Made by a program: the position numbers and the translations under genes. This document shows, piece after piece, positions 41,967-51,194 of a stretch of 64,000 nucleotides of DNA; the first letter of the stretch is position 1, and every line of letters starts with the position of its first letter. The stretch is from Floridanema aerugineum (GTDB taxonomy: Bacteria; Cyanobacteriota; Cyanobacteriia; Cyanobacteriales; Aerosakkonemataceae). The notes below the pieces were generated by a model. The model saw only the letters and a program-made list of their open reading frames with translations, made no database searches and was not told the origin of the DNA. The stretch is taken from positions 101,796-165,795 of the forward strand of contig NZ_JBHFNQ010000052.1 in assembly GCF_041929345.1 (NCBI RefSeq), written 5' to 3'.

Positions 41967-43589
41967 TTAATTTTTCTGGGATTTAGCAGCAAACTTTAAC
42001 CATTGAGAAATACTTGATGGTAATTCCCTATTTATCCGTAATGCTAATTTAGGAGTAGAAAGAGATTGAGCATAGATTGGGCTTAAAAAAGGTTGGTAAG
42101 TAACAGCTTCTGGGGTAAATTGTTTGATAAAAGCTAGACTAACACCCCGTACTAATTGCCGTAAAGGTTCAACTTCTTCTCCGGTACGTTCTCTAAGCAA
42201 AGTAATTTGTTGAGCTAAGTTTTCGGGATTTCCTACACTTAAATGTGTCGCGCCTACTGCGGTGATTAAATACTTGTTACCTCCCAATTGCTGAAAGGGT
42301 TCTAATTGATGAGTAATTGCTGGAGTAAAAGCATCTTCTGTACTAGCTAAAGTTATGGTAGGAATCCTGACTTTTCTTAACCCTGTTTCGCCAAAAAGTT
42401 GACCGACAACAGGATTCAAAATAATCGCACCAACTATCCGCGAATCACCTATTTTTGGCGCTTTTGACAAATCAGTAGCAGCACATTGTAACCATTCACC
42501 GGGAGATTGTAGCAGTGGCACAACTGATTTACAAGTTTGGCGTAATGCTGGTAAATTTAATTCGGCTCCCGCTAAAGCTAAAGCAGTGTAACCGCCTAAA
42601 GAATGACCAATTACAACTACTTGTTTGGGATTAAATTTGCCTTGTAATTCACCAAAGTTTTGATTTCTTTGTGCTAGTTCATCTAGTAAAAAGCTCACAT
42701 CTTTTGGTCGATCGACAAACTCTGATGCAGGCATTAAATCTTGTGGTTTATCACTAATTGATGCTTGAGAAACCCAAGTAGCATTACTTCCTGGATGTTC
42801 TAATGCTGCTACAGTAATTCCATGCGAAGCTAAATGATGAGCTAAATAGTTTAAAAATCTGCGATCGGCCCCAAAACCATGAGACATTACTACTAACGGC
42901 CCTTGGGTATTTTGGGCATAATATAAATCTACTGGAATAAATCGATTTCTCTGGGAATCTCTCAAGTATAAACTTCGCTGTTCTACTGGTTCTGTACCTA
43001 ATTCTGCTGGGTTTAAATTAGGATTAAATCTCGGACTAGCAACATCTAATTCTCGCCTTAATAAAGGGCCAAGGGCTTCACTTTGCCAATAAGAAGGGTT
43101 AAACTGTAAAGCCAGACCAATTAAAGAAGTAGCCTCAATTGTAACATTTTCTCCGGGAATTGCTCGTAATACCCCAACTAAACTTAACCCATTTGCTTGT
43201 CTAGCAGCTACAGAAATTGCCGCTTGTAAATCTGCAATTTTAGTGTCAGGAAAAGCACTGCCTAAAGTTTTGAGTAGCTGTTTTGACATTGGCGATCGCA
43301 ACCACTCCTGTAACACTTTATCAGTCATTTGCGGATCGAGTTGCAATCGTTGCGAAAGTAATTCTTGCACTCTAGGAGTAAAAATTACAGATAATGGTTT
43401 AAGATTTCTAGGTAATTCGCCTGTTTTGGCAAAGCGTTCTAAATCAGATACAGTAATAGATTGTTGAAATGGCCCTAATTGTAAAGTTAATCTTTCTACT
43501 GCTCTCGCTGGTGTTCCGATTCCCCAACTTAACAAGAACCCAAGAAACAACTGACTCAAACTCAGACGCAACCAAGATAATTTTTTCAT
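41967..43589 (-). CDS. Secreted alpha/beta hydrolase with DUF1400 N-terminal domain
   Basis: 540 residues from the ATG at 43589. Signal peptide (LSLSQLFLGFLLSWGIGTPARA, cut after ARA), then a ~150-residue helical DUF1400 domain (LTLQLGPFQQSITVSDLERFAK), then an alpha/beta hydrolase: oxyanion region VVMSHGFGADRRFL, nucleophile VVVIGHSLGGYTAL (Ser), and a late His in AVGATHLSVGN. This two-part layout is typical of cyanobacteria; substrate unknown, perhaps lipids or esters in the periplasm. The longer frame adds 12 residues that spoil the signal peptide. It is about 60 bases upstream of the SPFH gene on the same strand. Confidence 0.85.
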   Translation of the reverse strand: MKKLSWLRLSLSQLFLGFLLSWGIGTPARAVERLTLQLGPFQQSITVSDLERFAKTGELPRNLKPLSVIFTPRVQELLSQRLQLDPQMTDKVLQEWLRSPMSKQLLKTLGSAFPDTKIADLQAAISVAARQANGLSLVGVLRAIPGENVTIEATSLIGLALQFNPSYWQSEALGPLLRRELDVASPRFNPNLNPAELGTEPVEQRSLYLRDSQRNRFIPVDLYYAQNTQGPLVVMSHGFGADRRFLNYLAHHLASHGITVAALEHPGSNATWVSQASISDKPQDLMPASEFVDRPKDVSFLLDELAQRNQNFGELQGKFNPKQVVVIGHSLGGYTALALAGAELNLPALRQTCKSVVPLLQSPGEWLQCAATDLSKAPKIGDSRIVGAIILNPVVGQLFGETGLRKVRIPTITLASTEDAFTPAITHQLEPFQQLGGNKYLITAVGATHLSVGNPENLAQQITLLRERTGEEVEPLRQLVRGVSLAFIKQFTPEAVTYQPFLSPIYAQSLSTPKLALRINRELPSSISQWLKFAAKSQKN

Positions 43590-43678
43590 CTGATTGAACT
43601 TTATAAGTGTAAGATTTAAGTTCAAATTCTAGGATAATCAATGCTTAGATTTTTGTGTGAATCATTTCAATTCCCGAT

Positions 43679-43786
43679 CGTTGTTCCTACTCTCGCGTGG
43701 GAATAGCGCTAAAGCGCAACAACAAACCTAATTGTTCGTTGTTCCCACTCTCGCGTGGGAAATAGCGCTAAAGCGCAACAACGAAC
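43679..43786. repeat. Two tandem palindromic repeats, GCGCTAAAGCGCAACAAC family
   Basis: Each unit (43679-43722 and 43736-43786) reads gttgttcc.actctcgcgtggga, then atagcgctaaagcgcaacaac. The second unit has outer arms GTTCGTTGTT/AACAACGAAC. The tagcgctaaagcgcaacaac core matches 24772-24819. It ends five bases before the aroA stop. Confidence 0.8.
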
Positions 43787-43790
43787 TGAG

Positions 43791-45143
43791 TTAATTGCTG
43801 TGGCAAATTTGTTGTAAAGTTGAGGTAAAATTCGGGTAGGAAATGGCAGCTGCTTCGGCGCGATTAATGGTAGTAACACCTTGAGCATTTAAAGCGGCAA
43901 TTGCTAAACTCATGGCAATTCGGTGATCGGTGTAACTATCAAGATCGACACCAGTTAAAGGAGTTCCACCAGTAATTTCTAAACCGTCTGGTAATTCAGT
44001 AACTTTTGCTCCCATTTTGTTTAATTGAGATGCCATAACTGCAATTCGATCGCTCTCTTTCACCCGTAACTCTTCGGCATTGCGAATTACAGTTGTGCCT
44101 TCGGCAAATACAGCAGCTACCGCCAGGATCGGTATTTCATCTATTAATCTAGGAATAATATCCCCGGCAATTTCACAACTTTTCAATTTGCTATATTTAA
44201 CTCGTAAATCTGCCACAGGTTCCCCGGCAACAATTCTTTGATTTTCTTGTTGAATATCTGCACCCATCATTTCTAAAACTTCTAAAATTCCGGTGCGAGT
44301 GGGGTTAACGCCAACATTTTCCACTAACAATTCTGAACCAGGAACGATCGCACCCGCCACCAACCAAAAAGCAGCAGAACTAATATCCCCCGGTACAATT
44401 ACTGTTTGTCCTTGCAGTTTCGCGCCACCAGAAACAGTTACACTAATTCGTTCTGGATCTACACTCAATTTTGCTCCGAAAGCTTGCAGCATTCTTTCGC
44501 TATGATCTCTTGAAAGTGCAGGTTCAATTACAGTAGTTTCTCCATCTGCCATTAAACCAGCTAACAGAATGCAAGATTTTACTTGTGCCGAAGCAATAGG
44601 AGAATGATAAGTAATCCCTTTTAATTGTTTACCTTGAACTGCTAAAGGTGCTAGAGAAGCGCTTTTGCGTCCCCAAATTTTCGCACCCATCTCTTGCAAT
44701 GGTTTTACCACACGGGACATCGGACGCGATCGCAAAGAATTATCCCCCGTCACCGTAAAAAATCTCCCCAAATGGGAAGCTAAAATTCCTAACATTAACC
44801 GCAAAGTTGTGCCAGAATTACCTGCATTCAAGATATCCAAAGGTTCGAGCAAATTACCCAAACCAATACCTTGAACCCTCACTAACTCAGTATTTAACGG
44901 GGAAATTTCTGCACCCAAAGCGCGAAAGCTTTCAGCAGTACTGCGCGGATCTTCACCTAAGAGTAATCCTTGAATTTGAGTTTCGCCTTGAGCAAGAGCA
45001 CCTAACATTAAAGCGCGGTGAGAAATAGATTTATCTCCCGGTATTTGGATTTTGCCAGATAGCGACAACCCAGAGACAGGTTTTTCAATTTCCAAAGATT
45101 GCTGATTTTCTATAACTTTTAGCCTGACGAAGGGAACTGACAT
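43791..45143 (-). CDS. aroA: 3-phosphoshikimate 1-carboxyvinyltransferase (EPSP synthase)
   Basis: 450 residues from the ATG at 45143. The frame continues upstream for 38 residues of poor quality, and those overlap the divergent gene at 45243, so the shorter start is right. Motifs: GDKSISHRALMLGAL, LNAGNSGTTLRLMLGIL, SAQVKSCILLAG, SRDHSERML, VNPTRTG and PRLIDEIPILAVAA. The set R-D-H-S-E, S-A-Q-V-K and N-x-T-R marks the class II enzymes. It makes 5-enolpyruvylshikimate 3-phosphate in aromatic amino acid synthesis. Stands alone. Confidence 0.96.
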   Translation of the reverse strand: MSVPFVRLKVIENQQSLEIEKPVSGLSLSGKIQIPGDKSISHRALMLGALAQGETQIQGLLLGEDPRSTAESFRALGAEISPLNTELVRVQGIGLGNLLEPLDILNAGNSGTTLRLMLGILASHLGRFFTVTGDNSLRSRPMSRVVKPLQEMGAKIWGRKSASLAPLAVQGKQLKGITYHSPIASAQVKSCILLAGLMADGETTVIEPALSRDHSERMLQAFGAKLSVDPERISVTVSGGAKLQGQTVIVPGDISSAAFWLVAGAIVPGSELLVENVGVNPTRTGILEVLEMMGADIQQENQRIVAGEPVADLRVKYSKLKSCEIAGDIIPRLIDEIPILAVAAVFAEGTTVIRNAEELRVKESDRIAVMASQLNKMGAKVTELPDGLEITGGTPLTGVDLDSYTDHRIAMSLAIAALNAQGVTTINRAEAAAISYPNFTSTLQQICHSN

Positions 45144-45242
45144 TGGGATAGACTGGTGGTGGTGGACTGTGATGTTAGATCCTACCCTTTTCTTTGCCCA
45201 ACTGGGACATTTTTCACTTAGATATTCTCTTTTTCCTCTATT

Positions 45243-45731
45243 ATGCTGACGCATCATCGCAAACCTGTGTGTCTATCCTTAGTTTCTACCGATCTGCCAA
45301 TTTGGTCGGTAGTGGAAACTTCAGCGACGCTGTACCAAAAAGACCGCCTCCGCTTTCATCTGCTGCTTACAGAACCTGGACTGGGGATGCAACAAAATGC
45401 TGATTCATCAGCGATCGATCCCACTCTCCCAACCTCCTCCCCCCGTCTTTTGTGGTTGGAAATTTCTCCCAATCGCGTAATTATGACCATGCAGGGAAAT
45501 GGCAAATTAAGCTACCGCCATTTTTGGGAACGGGGTGTTTACGGTTTGAGTCGTTATTGGTTAAATAATGATTCCTTAAAGACTAACTGGCAATTGCGCT
45601 TACGTAACTTCACCCGCAGCTTAGTTTTAGAAGGACATCCTTTACCAGAACATCTGCGCCTAGAATACGATTTATGGTCAGAAAAAGTGCAATTAGGTCG
45701 CTATATTTTGAATTTGCAAATTCATCATTAA
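45243..45731 (+). CDS. Hypothetical protein, divergent from aroA
   Basis: 162 residues, no signal peptide. Features: a beta-rich start (PVCLSLVSTDLPIWSVVETSATLYQKDRLRFHLLL), a loop, then PRLLWLEISPNRVIMTMQGNGKLSYRHFWERG and a Leu/Arg-rich end (RLEYDLWSEKVQLGRYILNLQI). Composition looks like a real soluble protein, probably cyanobacterial only, but no family is recognised. About 100 bases separate it from the aroA start, enough for divergent promoters. Another frame in this stretch is a shadow. Confidence 0.65.
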   Translation: MLTHHRKPVCLSLVSTDLPIWSVVETSATLYQKDRLRFHLLLTEPGLGMQQNADSSAIDPTLPTSSPRLLWLEISPNRVIMTMQGNGKLSYRHFWERGVYGLSRYWLNNDSLKTNWQLRLRNFTRSLVLEGHPLPEHLRLEYDLWSEKVQLGRYILNLQIHH

Positions 45732-45741
45732 TCGCTTATAA

Positions 45742-45845
45742 TTCTTGCAAAAGTTCATATCTTTAGTATATTCATCTGTGTAAATCTCGTGTTTATCTGT
45801 GGATATCTGTGGCTAGAAAAACCAGATTTAAAACTTTTGCAAGAA
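45742..45845. repeat. 104-bp element with perfect 14-base terminal inverted repeats
   Basis: TTCTTGCAAAAGTT (45742-45755) and AACTTTTGCAAGAA (45832-45845) bound an AT-rich core that repeats tctgtg four times. No ORF. Size and ends fit a small MITE-like element. It lies between convergent genes. Confidence 0.6.
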
Positions 45846-45870
45846 GTCTATATATTGATGAAGAGCTTTT

Positions 45871-46275
45871 TTATCTAAAGAGCTTTAAAGCTTGAGCGAA
45901 AATTGGTTTTTCGACCGCGCAAACTTTAACGATCGCTTGCACAAATTCGATCAGTTCTTGGTTAGGAAACAGGTCAAATTTCACAATTTTACTGGCGGGA
46001 TAATGGCGATCGCCACAACTCATCTCATTAGTTACTCCAGTTTTCAAATCAGGTTCACTTTCGTCCCAGGAAACAACATTTCCTTGCCAAGTAAATTGAA
46101 ACCAAACAATTTCCTCATTTTCGACTTTAAGGAATACATCAAAGTAGACATCTTTACCCTGAAACCAGAAGCGTCCCGGTTCTTTAGTTTTAATTCGATA
46201 CAGAGACTCTGCGAGTTCTCTAATTTTTTGCTCATCTGTGACAAATTTTACCATGTTCATGTTTATCAAATTCAC
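45871..46275 (-). CDS. Hypothetical protein
   Basis: 134 residues, soluble. It has an N-terminal helix (TDEQKIRELAESLYRIK) and a beta-rich middle with many aromatics (GRFWFQGKDVYFDVFLKVENEEIVWFQFTWQGNVVSW). A Cys-His stretch follows (EMSCGDRHYPASKIVKFDL), then a final helix (NQELIEFVQAIVKVC). Three ATGs lie within the first eight codons, so the exact start is open. The middle looks like an antiparallel sheet. No known family; no clear partner gene. The opposite-strand frame here is a shadow. Confidence 0.5.
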   Translation of the reverse strand: MNLINMNMVKFVTDEQKIRELAESLYRIKTKEPGRFWFQGKDVYFDVFLKVENEEIVWFQFTWQGNVVSWDESEPDLKTGVTNEMSCGDRHYPASKIVKFDLFPNQELIEFVQAIVKVCAVEKPIFAQALKLFR

Positions 46276-46433
46276 ACATTAAATTCTTGGTTCAAAAACA
46301 GCTAAACTGGGAATAACGGCTATCATGTTTAGTCACGGAAAACTAATTTAGAAAGTGTCTGTCTTAGCACTTGGCGATCGGGCGTTAGCCGATTCATTCC
46401 CACTATCTTAAATTGTATAGTGCTTCACTCGCA

Positions 46434-47576
46434 TCAAGTATGAAGGGAAAGATGTCCCGCTTCTACATAGAGAATTTGCGAAGCATTCAGCCAAACCGGA
46501 TCGAAGGCGCTTAAATGAGTAGTAGTGATTAAGGTTTGAAATCGAGCTTGGATAGTTTCCAACAATTGATGTTGACGGGTTAAGTCTAATTCTGCCAAGA
46601 CATCATCCAATAACAGCAGCGGCGGTTCACCAATCACTTCTTCAATTAATTTTAATTCTGCTAGCTTCAAAGCTAACACTAAAGTCCGCTGTTGTCCTTG
46701 AGAACCATATTGTCTAGCGGGAGTTTGGTTAATAGAAAACGCTACTTCATCCCGATGTGGCCCTACTAATGTAGTACCTTGATGTTGTTCTGGAATACTT
46801 CGTTGTTGAATTTTCTCCAAAAAAGCTTGTTGTAACCATTCTAAATCATCTTTTTCCATCCCGACATTAGGTAAATATTTAATTTCCAATTTTTCTGTAC
46901 TACCGCTAATAGCTTGATGCCAGTTGTGGGAAATCGGTGCTAACCTTTGTAAAGCTCTGGCTCGACGACGCATCACCCGCACTCCAGCTGTAACTAATTG
47001 TGCATCCCATAAAGCTAACTCGGAACGGGAAGCTGTAGAAGTAGACGCATCATTGACTATTCCTGGTTCCCGAAATTTTTTTAATAAAGCGTTACGTTGT
47101 CTAAGAATTTGATGATATTGCTGTAAAATATGAGCATAAAAAGGCTCTAATTGAATTACTAAAGTATCTAACCAACTGCGGCGATGTTCCGGGCCACCTC
47201 TGACTAAATCTAAATCTAAACTGGAAAATTGTACAGCGTTAATTGTACCCAAAAAATCTATTTGTCGTTTCAGAGGTTCACTACCACGACTAACAGTACG
47301 ACGACCATTCCGACGTAAAGTTAATGATAAATCAATTTCGCCTGTTTGTCGTTCCAGTGTAGCAACAATTCTACTCCATTCTGCGCCTTCTTGTACTAAA
47401 TCGCGATCGCGTGTCACCCGATGACTTTTCAGCGTCGAAAGTAACTCCACCGCCTCCAACAAATTAGATTTTCCCTGTGCATTATTACCCACCAAAATAG
47501 TTTTTGGCGCACCAAATTCCACCAATTGATCTTTGTAATTGCGGAAATGAAGCAAGTGTAAATTCTTTAAGTACAT
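46434..47576 (-). CDS. recF: DNA replication and repair protein RecF
   Basis: 380 residues. Family signs: LHLLHFRNYKDQLVEF at the start, Walker A GNNAQGKSNLLEAVELLS, QRNALLK, STTLVGPHRDE, the ABC-type signature YGSQGQQRTLVLALKLAE and Walker B PLLLLDDVLAELD. It binds ssDNA-dsDNA junctions and helps load RecA at gaps. No dnaN or dnaA gene is next to it, which is usual in cyanobacteria. Length is normal. A low-complexity G/C-rich tract separates it from the P-type ATPase gene upstream in the plus-strand sense. Confidence 0.96.
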   Translation of the reverse strand: MYLKNLHLLHFRNYKDQLVEFGAPKTILVGNNAQGKSNLLEAVELLSTLKSHRVTRDRDLVQEGAEWSRIVATLERQTGEIDLSLTLRRNGRRTVSRGSEPLKRQIDFLGTINAVQFSSLDLDLVRGGPEHRRSWLDTLVIQLEPFYAHILQQYHQILRQRNALLKKFREPGIVNDASTSTASRSELALWDAQLVTAGVRVMRRRARALQRLAPISHNWHQAISGSTEKLEIKYLPNVGMEKDDLEWLQQAFLEKIQQRSIPEQHQGTTLVGPHRDEVAFSINQTPARQYGSQGQQRTLVLALKLAELKLIEEVIGEPPLLLLDDVLAELDLTRQHQLLETIQARFQTLITTTHLSAFDPVWLNASQILYVEAGHLSLHT

Positions 47577-47580
47577 TCTT

Positions 47581-47765
47581 GGGGACTGGGGCGGGGTTAG
47601 GGGTTAGGGGTTAGGGGTTAGGGAGATGGGTTCGGTTAGGGGAGGTAGGTTCGGTTAGGGGAGGTAGGGAGAGTTTAGAGTTTTGAGTTAAACTTCCCCA
47701 TCTCCCCATCCCCCCATCTCCCCATCCCCCCATCTCCCCATCTCCCCATCTCCCCATCTCCCCAT
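47581..47765. repeat. G-rich (GGTTAGG)n tract facing a C-rich (CATCTCCC)n tract
   Basis: The left half repeats ggggtta and variants (ggttcggttaggggaggta); the right half repeats ccccatct/ccccatcc at least seven times. The halves can pair partially. The left part has several GGG or GGGG runs in close order and could form a G-quadruplex. It is intergenic, between recF and the ATPase gene. Confidence 0.85.
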
Positions 47766-47769
47766 CTCC

Positions 47770-50700
47770 TTAACGTCTGGTTTTGCCAAACCAGCGGATG
47801 AACAGTTTTTCTAGTTCGATCCAAACGAACATTAACATACTAAAACCAAGACAAATTAGTAATTCTCCGAAGTCGATAAACTGAGTACCAAAGAAAGCTC
47901 TTAAAGGTGGAACATAGACCAACATCAACTGCAAAATAGTGGTTAAAATCACCGCACCCCAAACGTAGGGGTTAGTCATGGGATTTATTTCAATTGTTAG
48001 TTGGGTGTTGGAACGAATGGCGATCGCGTGACCCATTTGCGCTAAACAAAGAGTAGTAAACACCATTGTTTTCCAACGCTCTGGATCGCCACTTCCTTGA
48101 GAATGAGTATAAGCCCATTCCATCAGAATAATTGTGAGAATAGCAAAGACAATTCCAATTCTCACCATGTACCAACCTAAACCTCTGGAAAAGATACTTT
48201 CACGAGGGTTAAAAGGCGGACGTTTCATCACATTTGGTTCTGCTGGTTCTACCGCCAAAGCTAATGCTGGAACACCATCTGTTACTAAGTTCATCCACAA
48301 AATTTGTAACGGTGATAAAGGTACTCCGCCCATTGGCAGTAAAATTGGTGCAGCTGCAATTGTCAGCACTTCCCCAATATTGGAACCGAGAATGTATTTA
48401 ATGAAACGACGAATGTTAGTGTAAACTACTCGTCCTTCTTCTGTCGCAGCAACAATGGTGGCGAAGTTATCATCTAACAACACCATATCACTAGCTTCTT
48501 TACTCACATCAGTACCAGTAATACCCATTGCAATACCGATGTCAGCTTGTTTCAAAGCAGGTGCATCGTTAACACCATCGCCAGTCATTGCCACAAATTT
48601 ACCGCGATTTTGTAATGCTTGCACAATTCGCAGTTTGTGTTCGGGTGCAACACGCGCATAAATTGAAACTTGATCGACTTCGCGTTCTAATTCCTCTTGG
48701 CTAATTTTTTGTAATTCTTGACCTGTGAGGACTCGATCGCCTTCTTGCGCTATACCTAAATCATAAGCGATCGCCTTAGCAGTCAACTGATGATCGCCAG
48801 TAATCATTACCGGACGAATACCAGCTTGTTTACATTTTGCCACCGCATCGCGCACTTCTGGTCTGGGTGCGTCGAGCATTCCCACTAAACCTAACCAAAC
48901 TAATTCTTGTTCTAATTCATCTTCCGATAAATCTCCTGAAGGTTTGTTGTTCATTGGTTTATAAGCAAACCCTAAAACCCGCAAACCATTCGCCGCCATT
49001 TGGTTGTTTTGTTCCAGAATTTCTGTGCGCTGACGTTCTGTTAATTGGGCATTTTGCCAACCTTCTAAATATGTTGTGCAGCGTTGCAAAACTAATTCTG
49101 GGGAACCTTTAGAGAACAGGAGATAGTTAGAAGAATTCTCAATCAAAGATTTTGATTCATCTTTGACAATTACACTCATGCGCTTCCGTTCCGAAGAGAA
49201 AGGAATTTCTTCCACTCTTGGCATTTGCTGGTCGAGATTTTGTTTTTGCAAATCACCTTTACCCGCTAAAGTTAATAAAGCGCCTTCTGTCGGATCTCCT
49301 AAAATTTTCCAGTTTCCACCACTACTTCCCGGTGCATTGTTTGCTTCACATTGCAACTCAGCATCATTACATTCCACACAGGCAAGTAACAGAGTTTGTA
49401 ATTCTGGATATTGCGAAGCATTTACTGGTTTATAGTCTAATAAAAATTCACCTTTGGGAGTGTAACCTTCGCCAGTAACTTGGAATTTTTGGTTAACTGT
49501 TGCTACCTGCTGCACGACCATTTTATTTTGGGTCAAGGTGCCAGTTTTATCGGAACAAATAGTAGTTACCGAACCCAAAGTTTCCACAGCTGGCAATTTC
49601 CGAATTAAGGCATTGCGCCGCACCATGCGCTGTGTTCCTAATGCCAAAGTTACTGTAATTACGGCAGGTAAACCTTCTGGTACTACCGCAACTGCCATAC
49701 TTAAAGAAACTTCTACTAAAGCAATAAAATTAGGGAAACTCCAACCTGTGCGGAGCAGACCAACTAAGATTACTACAACCACTAGCACTAAAGAACTAGT
49801 GACGAGAACATTACCTAATTGAGCCATTCTTTGTTGCAAAGGTGTGGGTTCACTTTCCACTGCTTGCAACATTTCGGCAATGCGTCCTAGTTCGGTTTTC
49901 ATTCCAGTATTGGTAACTAGAACTTTGGCACGACCTTGGACAACTTCTGTACCTTGAAATACTAGGTTAATCCGATCGCCTAACGGAGTATCTTCACCTA
50001 AATGTAAGTCTGCTTGCTTTTCGACGGCGTGTGCTTCTCCGGTTAATGCTGCTTCCCGAATTTGCAAATTTGACTCTTCAATTAATCTTCCATCTGCTGC
50101 TACTTGTACCCCTGCTTCTAACAGCATGATATCGCCGGGAACTAATTCCTTGGCGCTGACTTCTAATGTTCTGCCATCACGAATGATTCGCACTTTCGGC
50201 GAAGACATTTTTTTCAAGGCGGCGAGAGCTTTTTCAGCGCGACTTTCTTGGAGATAACCTAATACGCCGTTGAGAATTACAATTAACAAAATGGCGATCG
50301 TATCTTTAAAAGGAACTTCTCCCGGTTTTAAATTTCCTTGTTGTAATTCAACAATATCCAAGAAACCAGAAACAAAAGCTACCCCAATCAGCATTAATAA
50401 CATAATGTTTTTAAACTGATCGAGGAGAATCTCCCAAGAATTACGTCCGGCAGTTTCTTCTAGTTCATTGGGACCATACTTTTGCAATCTTTCTTTTACT
50501 TGTTCGCTGCTTAAACCAGTTTGGCGATCGCTATCCAAAAGCCGCAAACTTTTATCAACATCTAAAGTGTGCCAAGCTTCACCTACTTCTCTAGCGGCGC
50601 TTGCACTTTTAGCAGTTGCTAATAACTCTCGCTTTTGTTTTTTTCTCGATTGCAGAAACCCAGCTAACCACAAAGCTGCACCCAATATTAAACAGATTAT

Positions 50701-50877
50701 AGGGAGAAAATTTATTAGTTGAGCTAGCCCAGCGTTAATGACAGTACCGCTACCTGGTGAACCTAAAATGCACTGCTGGCTTGTTTTAGCACAATTTATA
50801 CTTCCCGAAACAAAGGAAGCAATCAATCCTATTAAACCAAACAGTACCGCTGTTAGCAATAAACCCGATCTTTTCAC
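47770..50877 (-). CDS. Cation-transporting P-type ATPase (Ca2+-ATPase type IIA/B) with extra N-terminal segment
   Basis: 1035 residues. The P-type core is complete: PGDIMLLEAG, LTGEA, phosphorylation site CSDKTGTLTQNKM, GDPTEGALL, MITGDHQLTAKAIA, and GDGVNDAPALKQADIGIAMG. Metal-binding residues of Ca2+ pumps are visible as VPEGLPAVIT (M4), GSNIGEVLTI (M5) and WMNLVTDGVPALAL (M6). Typical bacterial relatives such as PacL have about 920 residues. Here the usual start (GEAWHTLDVDKSLRLLDSD) comes only after ~100 residues with two more membrane helices and a two-Cys loop (NCAKTSQQC). It pumps Ca2+ or a similar cation out of the cytoplasm. Monocistronic. Confidence 0.92.
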   Translation of the reverse strand: MKRSGLLLTAVLFGLIGLIASFVSGSINCAKTSQQCILGSPGSGTVINAGLAQLINFLPIICLILGAALWLAGFLQSRKKQKRELLATAKSASAAREVGEAWHTLDVDKSLRLLDSDRQTGLSSEQVKERLQKYGPNELEETAGRNSWEILLDQFKNIMLLMLIGVAFVSGFLDIVELQQGNLKPGEVPFKDTIAILLIVILNGVLGYLQESRAEKALAALKKMSSPKVRIIRDGRTLEVSAKELVPGDIMLLEAGVQVAADGRLIEESNLQIREAALTGEAHAVEKQADLHLGEDTPLGDRINLVFQGTEVVQGRAKVLVTNTGMKTELGRIAEMLQAVESEPTPLQQRMAQLGNVLVTSSLVLVVVVILVGLLRTGWSFPNFIALVEVSLSMAVAVVPEGLPAVITVTLALGTQRMVRRNALIRKLPAVETLGSVTTICSDKTGTLTQNKMVVQQVATVNQKFQVTGEGYTPKGEFLLDYKPVNASQYPELQTLLLACVECNDAELQCEANNAPGSSGGNWKILGDPTEGALLTLAGKGDLQKQNLDQQMPRVEEIPFSSERKRMSVIVKDESKSLIENSSNYLLFSKGSPELVLQRCTTYLEGWQNAQLTERQRTEILEQNNQMAANGLRVLGFAYKPMNNKPSGDLSEDELEQELVWLGLVGMLDAPRPEVRDAVAKCKQAGIRPVMITGDHQLTAKAIAYDLGIAQEGDRVLTGQELQKISQEELEREVDQVSIYARVAPEHKLRIVQALQNRGKFVAMTGDGVNDAPALKQADIGIAMGITGTDVSKEASDMVLLDDNFATIVAATEEGRVVYTNIRRFIKYILGSNIGEVLTIAAAPILLPMGGVPLSPLQILWMNLVTDGVPALALAVEPAEPNVMKRPPFNPRESIFSRGLGWYMVRIGIVFAILTIILMEWAYTHSQGSGDPERWKTMVFTTLCLAQMGHAIAIRSNTQLTIEINPMTNPYVWGAVILTTILQLMLVYVPPLRAFFGTQFIDFGELLICLGFSMLMFVWIELEKLFIRWFGKTRR

Positions 50878-51194
50878 TATTTACCTCTCTGTTTTGAAAT
50901 CTGACTAGGTTAAAAAATTCCAACTATTAAGGCATTTCTACATTACGCAGTTGCTTTTGGTTCAGATGAATTTTTGGTTTTTACGGCAAAGTTTGTCAGT
51001 TAAATAATCATAGCCAATTTCTTGAGGCGGGGCGAGTATTTGGAGTTTCCAGTTTTGCATATCTAAGTGTTTAAAGGTGTTGAGGGAGCGAAGAAGAAGG
51101 ACAAAGCCTATAAATATTAATCATAAGGCTTTAACGGGGCGATCGGAGCTTGTCTTTAGGCAAAAGGTATTGATTGGATAATCATACATAAAAC
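50878..51194. other. Spacer, no gene seen
   Basis: About 317 bases between the ATPase start and the end of the lipid-kinase gene. It contains the ATPase promoter region and a short possible hairpin (aaagcct...aggcttt, about 51104-51134). No convincing ORF. Confidence 0.5.

Noticed and set aside
45144..45257. Longer N-terminus for aroA (38 extra residues)
   Set aside because: The extra residues are not enzyme-like and overlap the divergent gene at 45243.
47581..47765. Regularly repeated sequence that could be taken for a CRISPR array
   Set aside because: Units are 7-9 bases and lack unique spacers. No cas genes are present.
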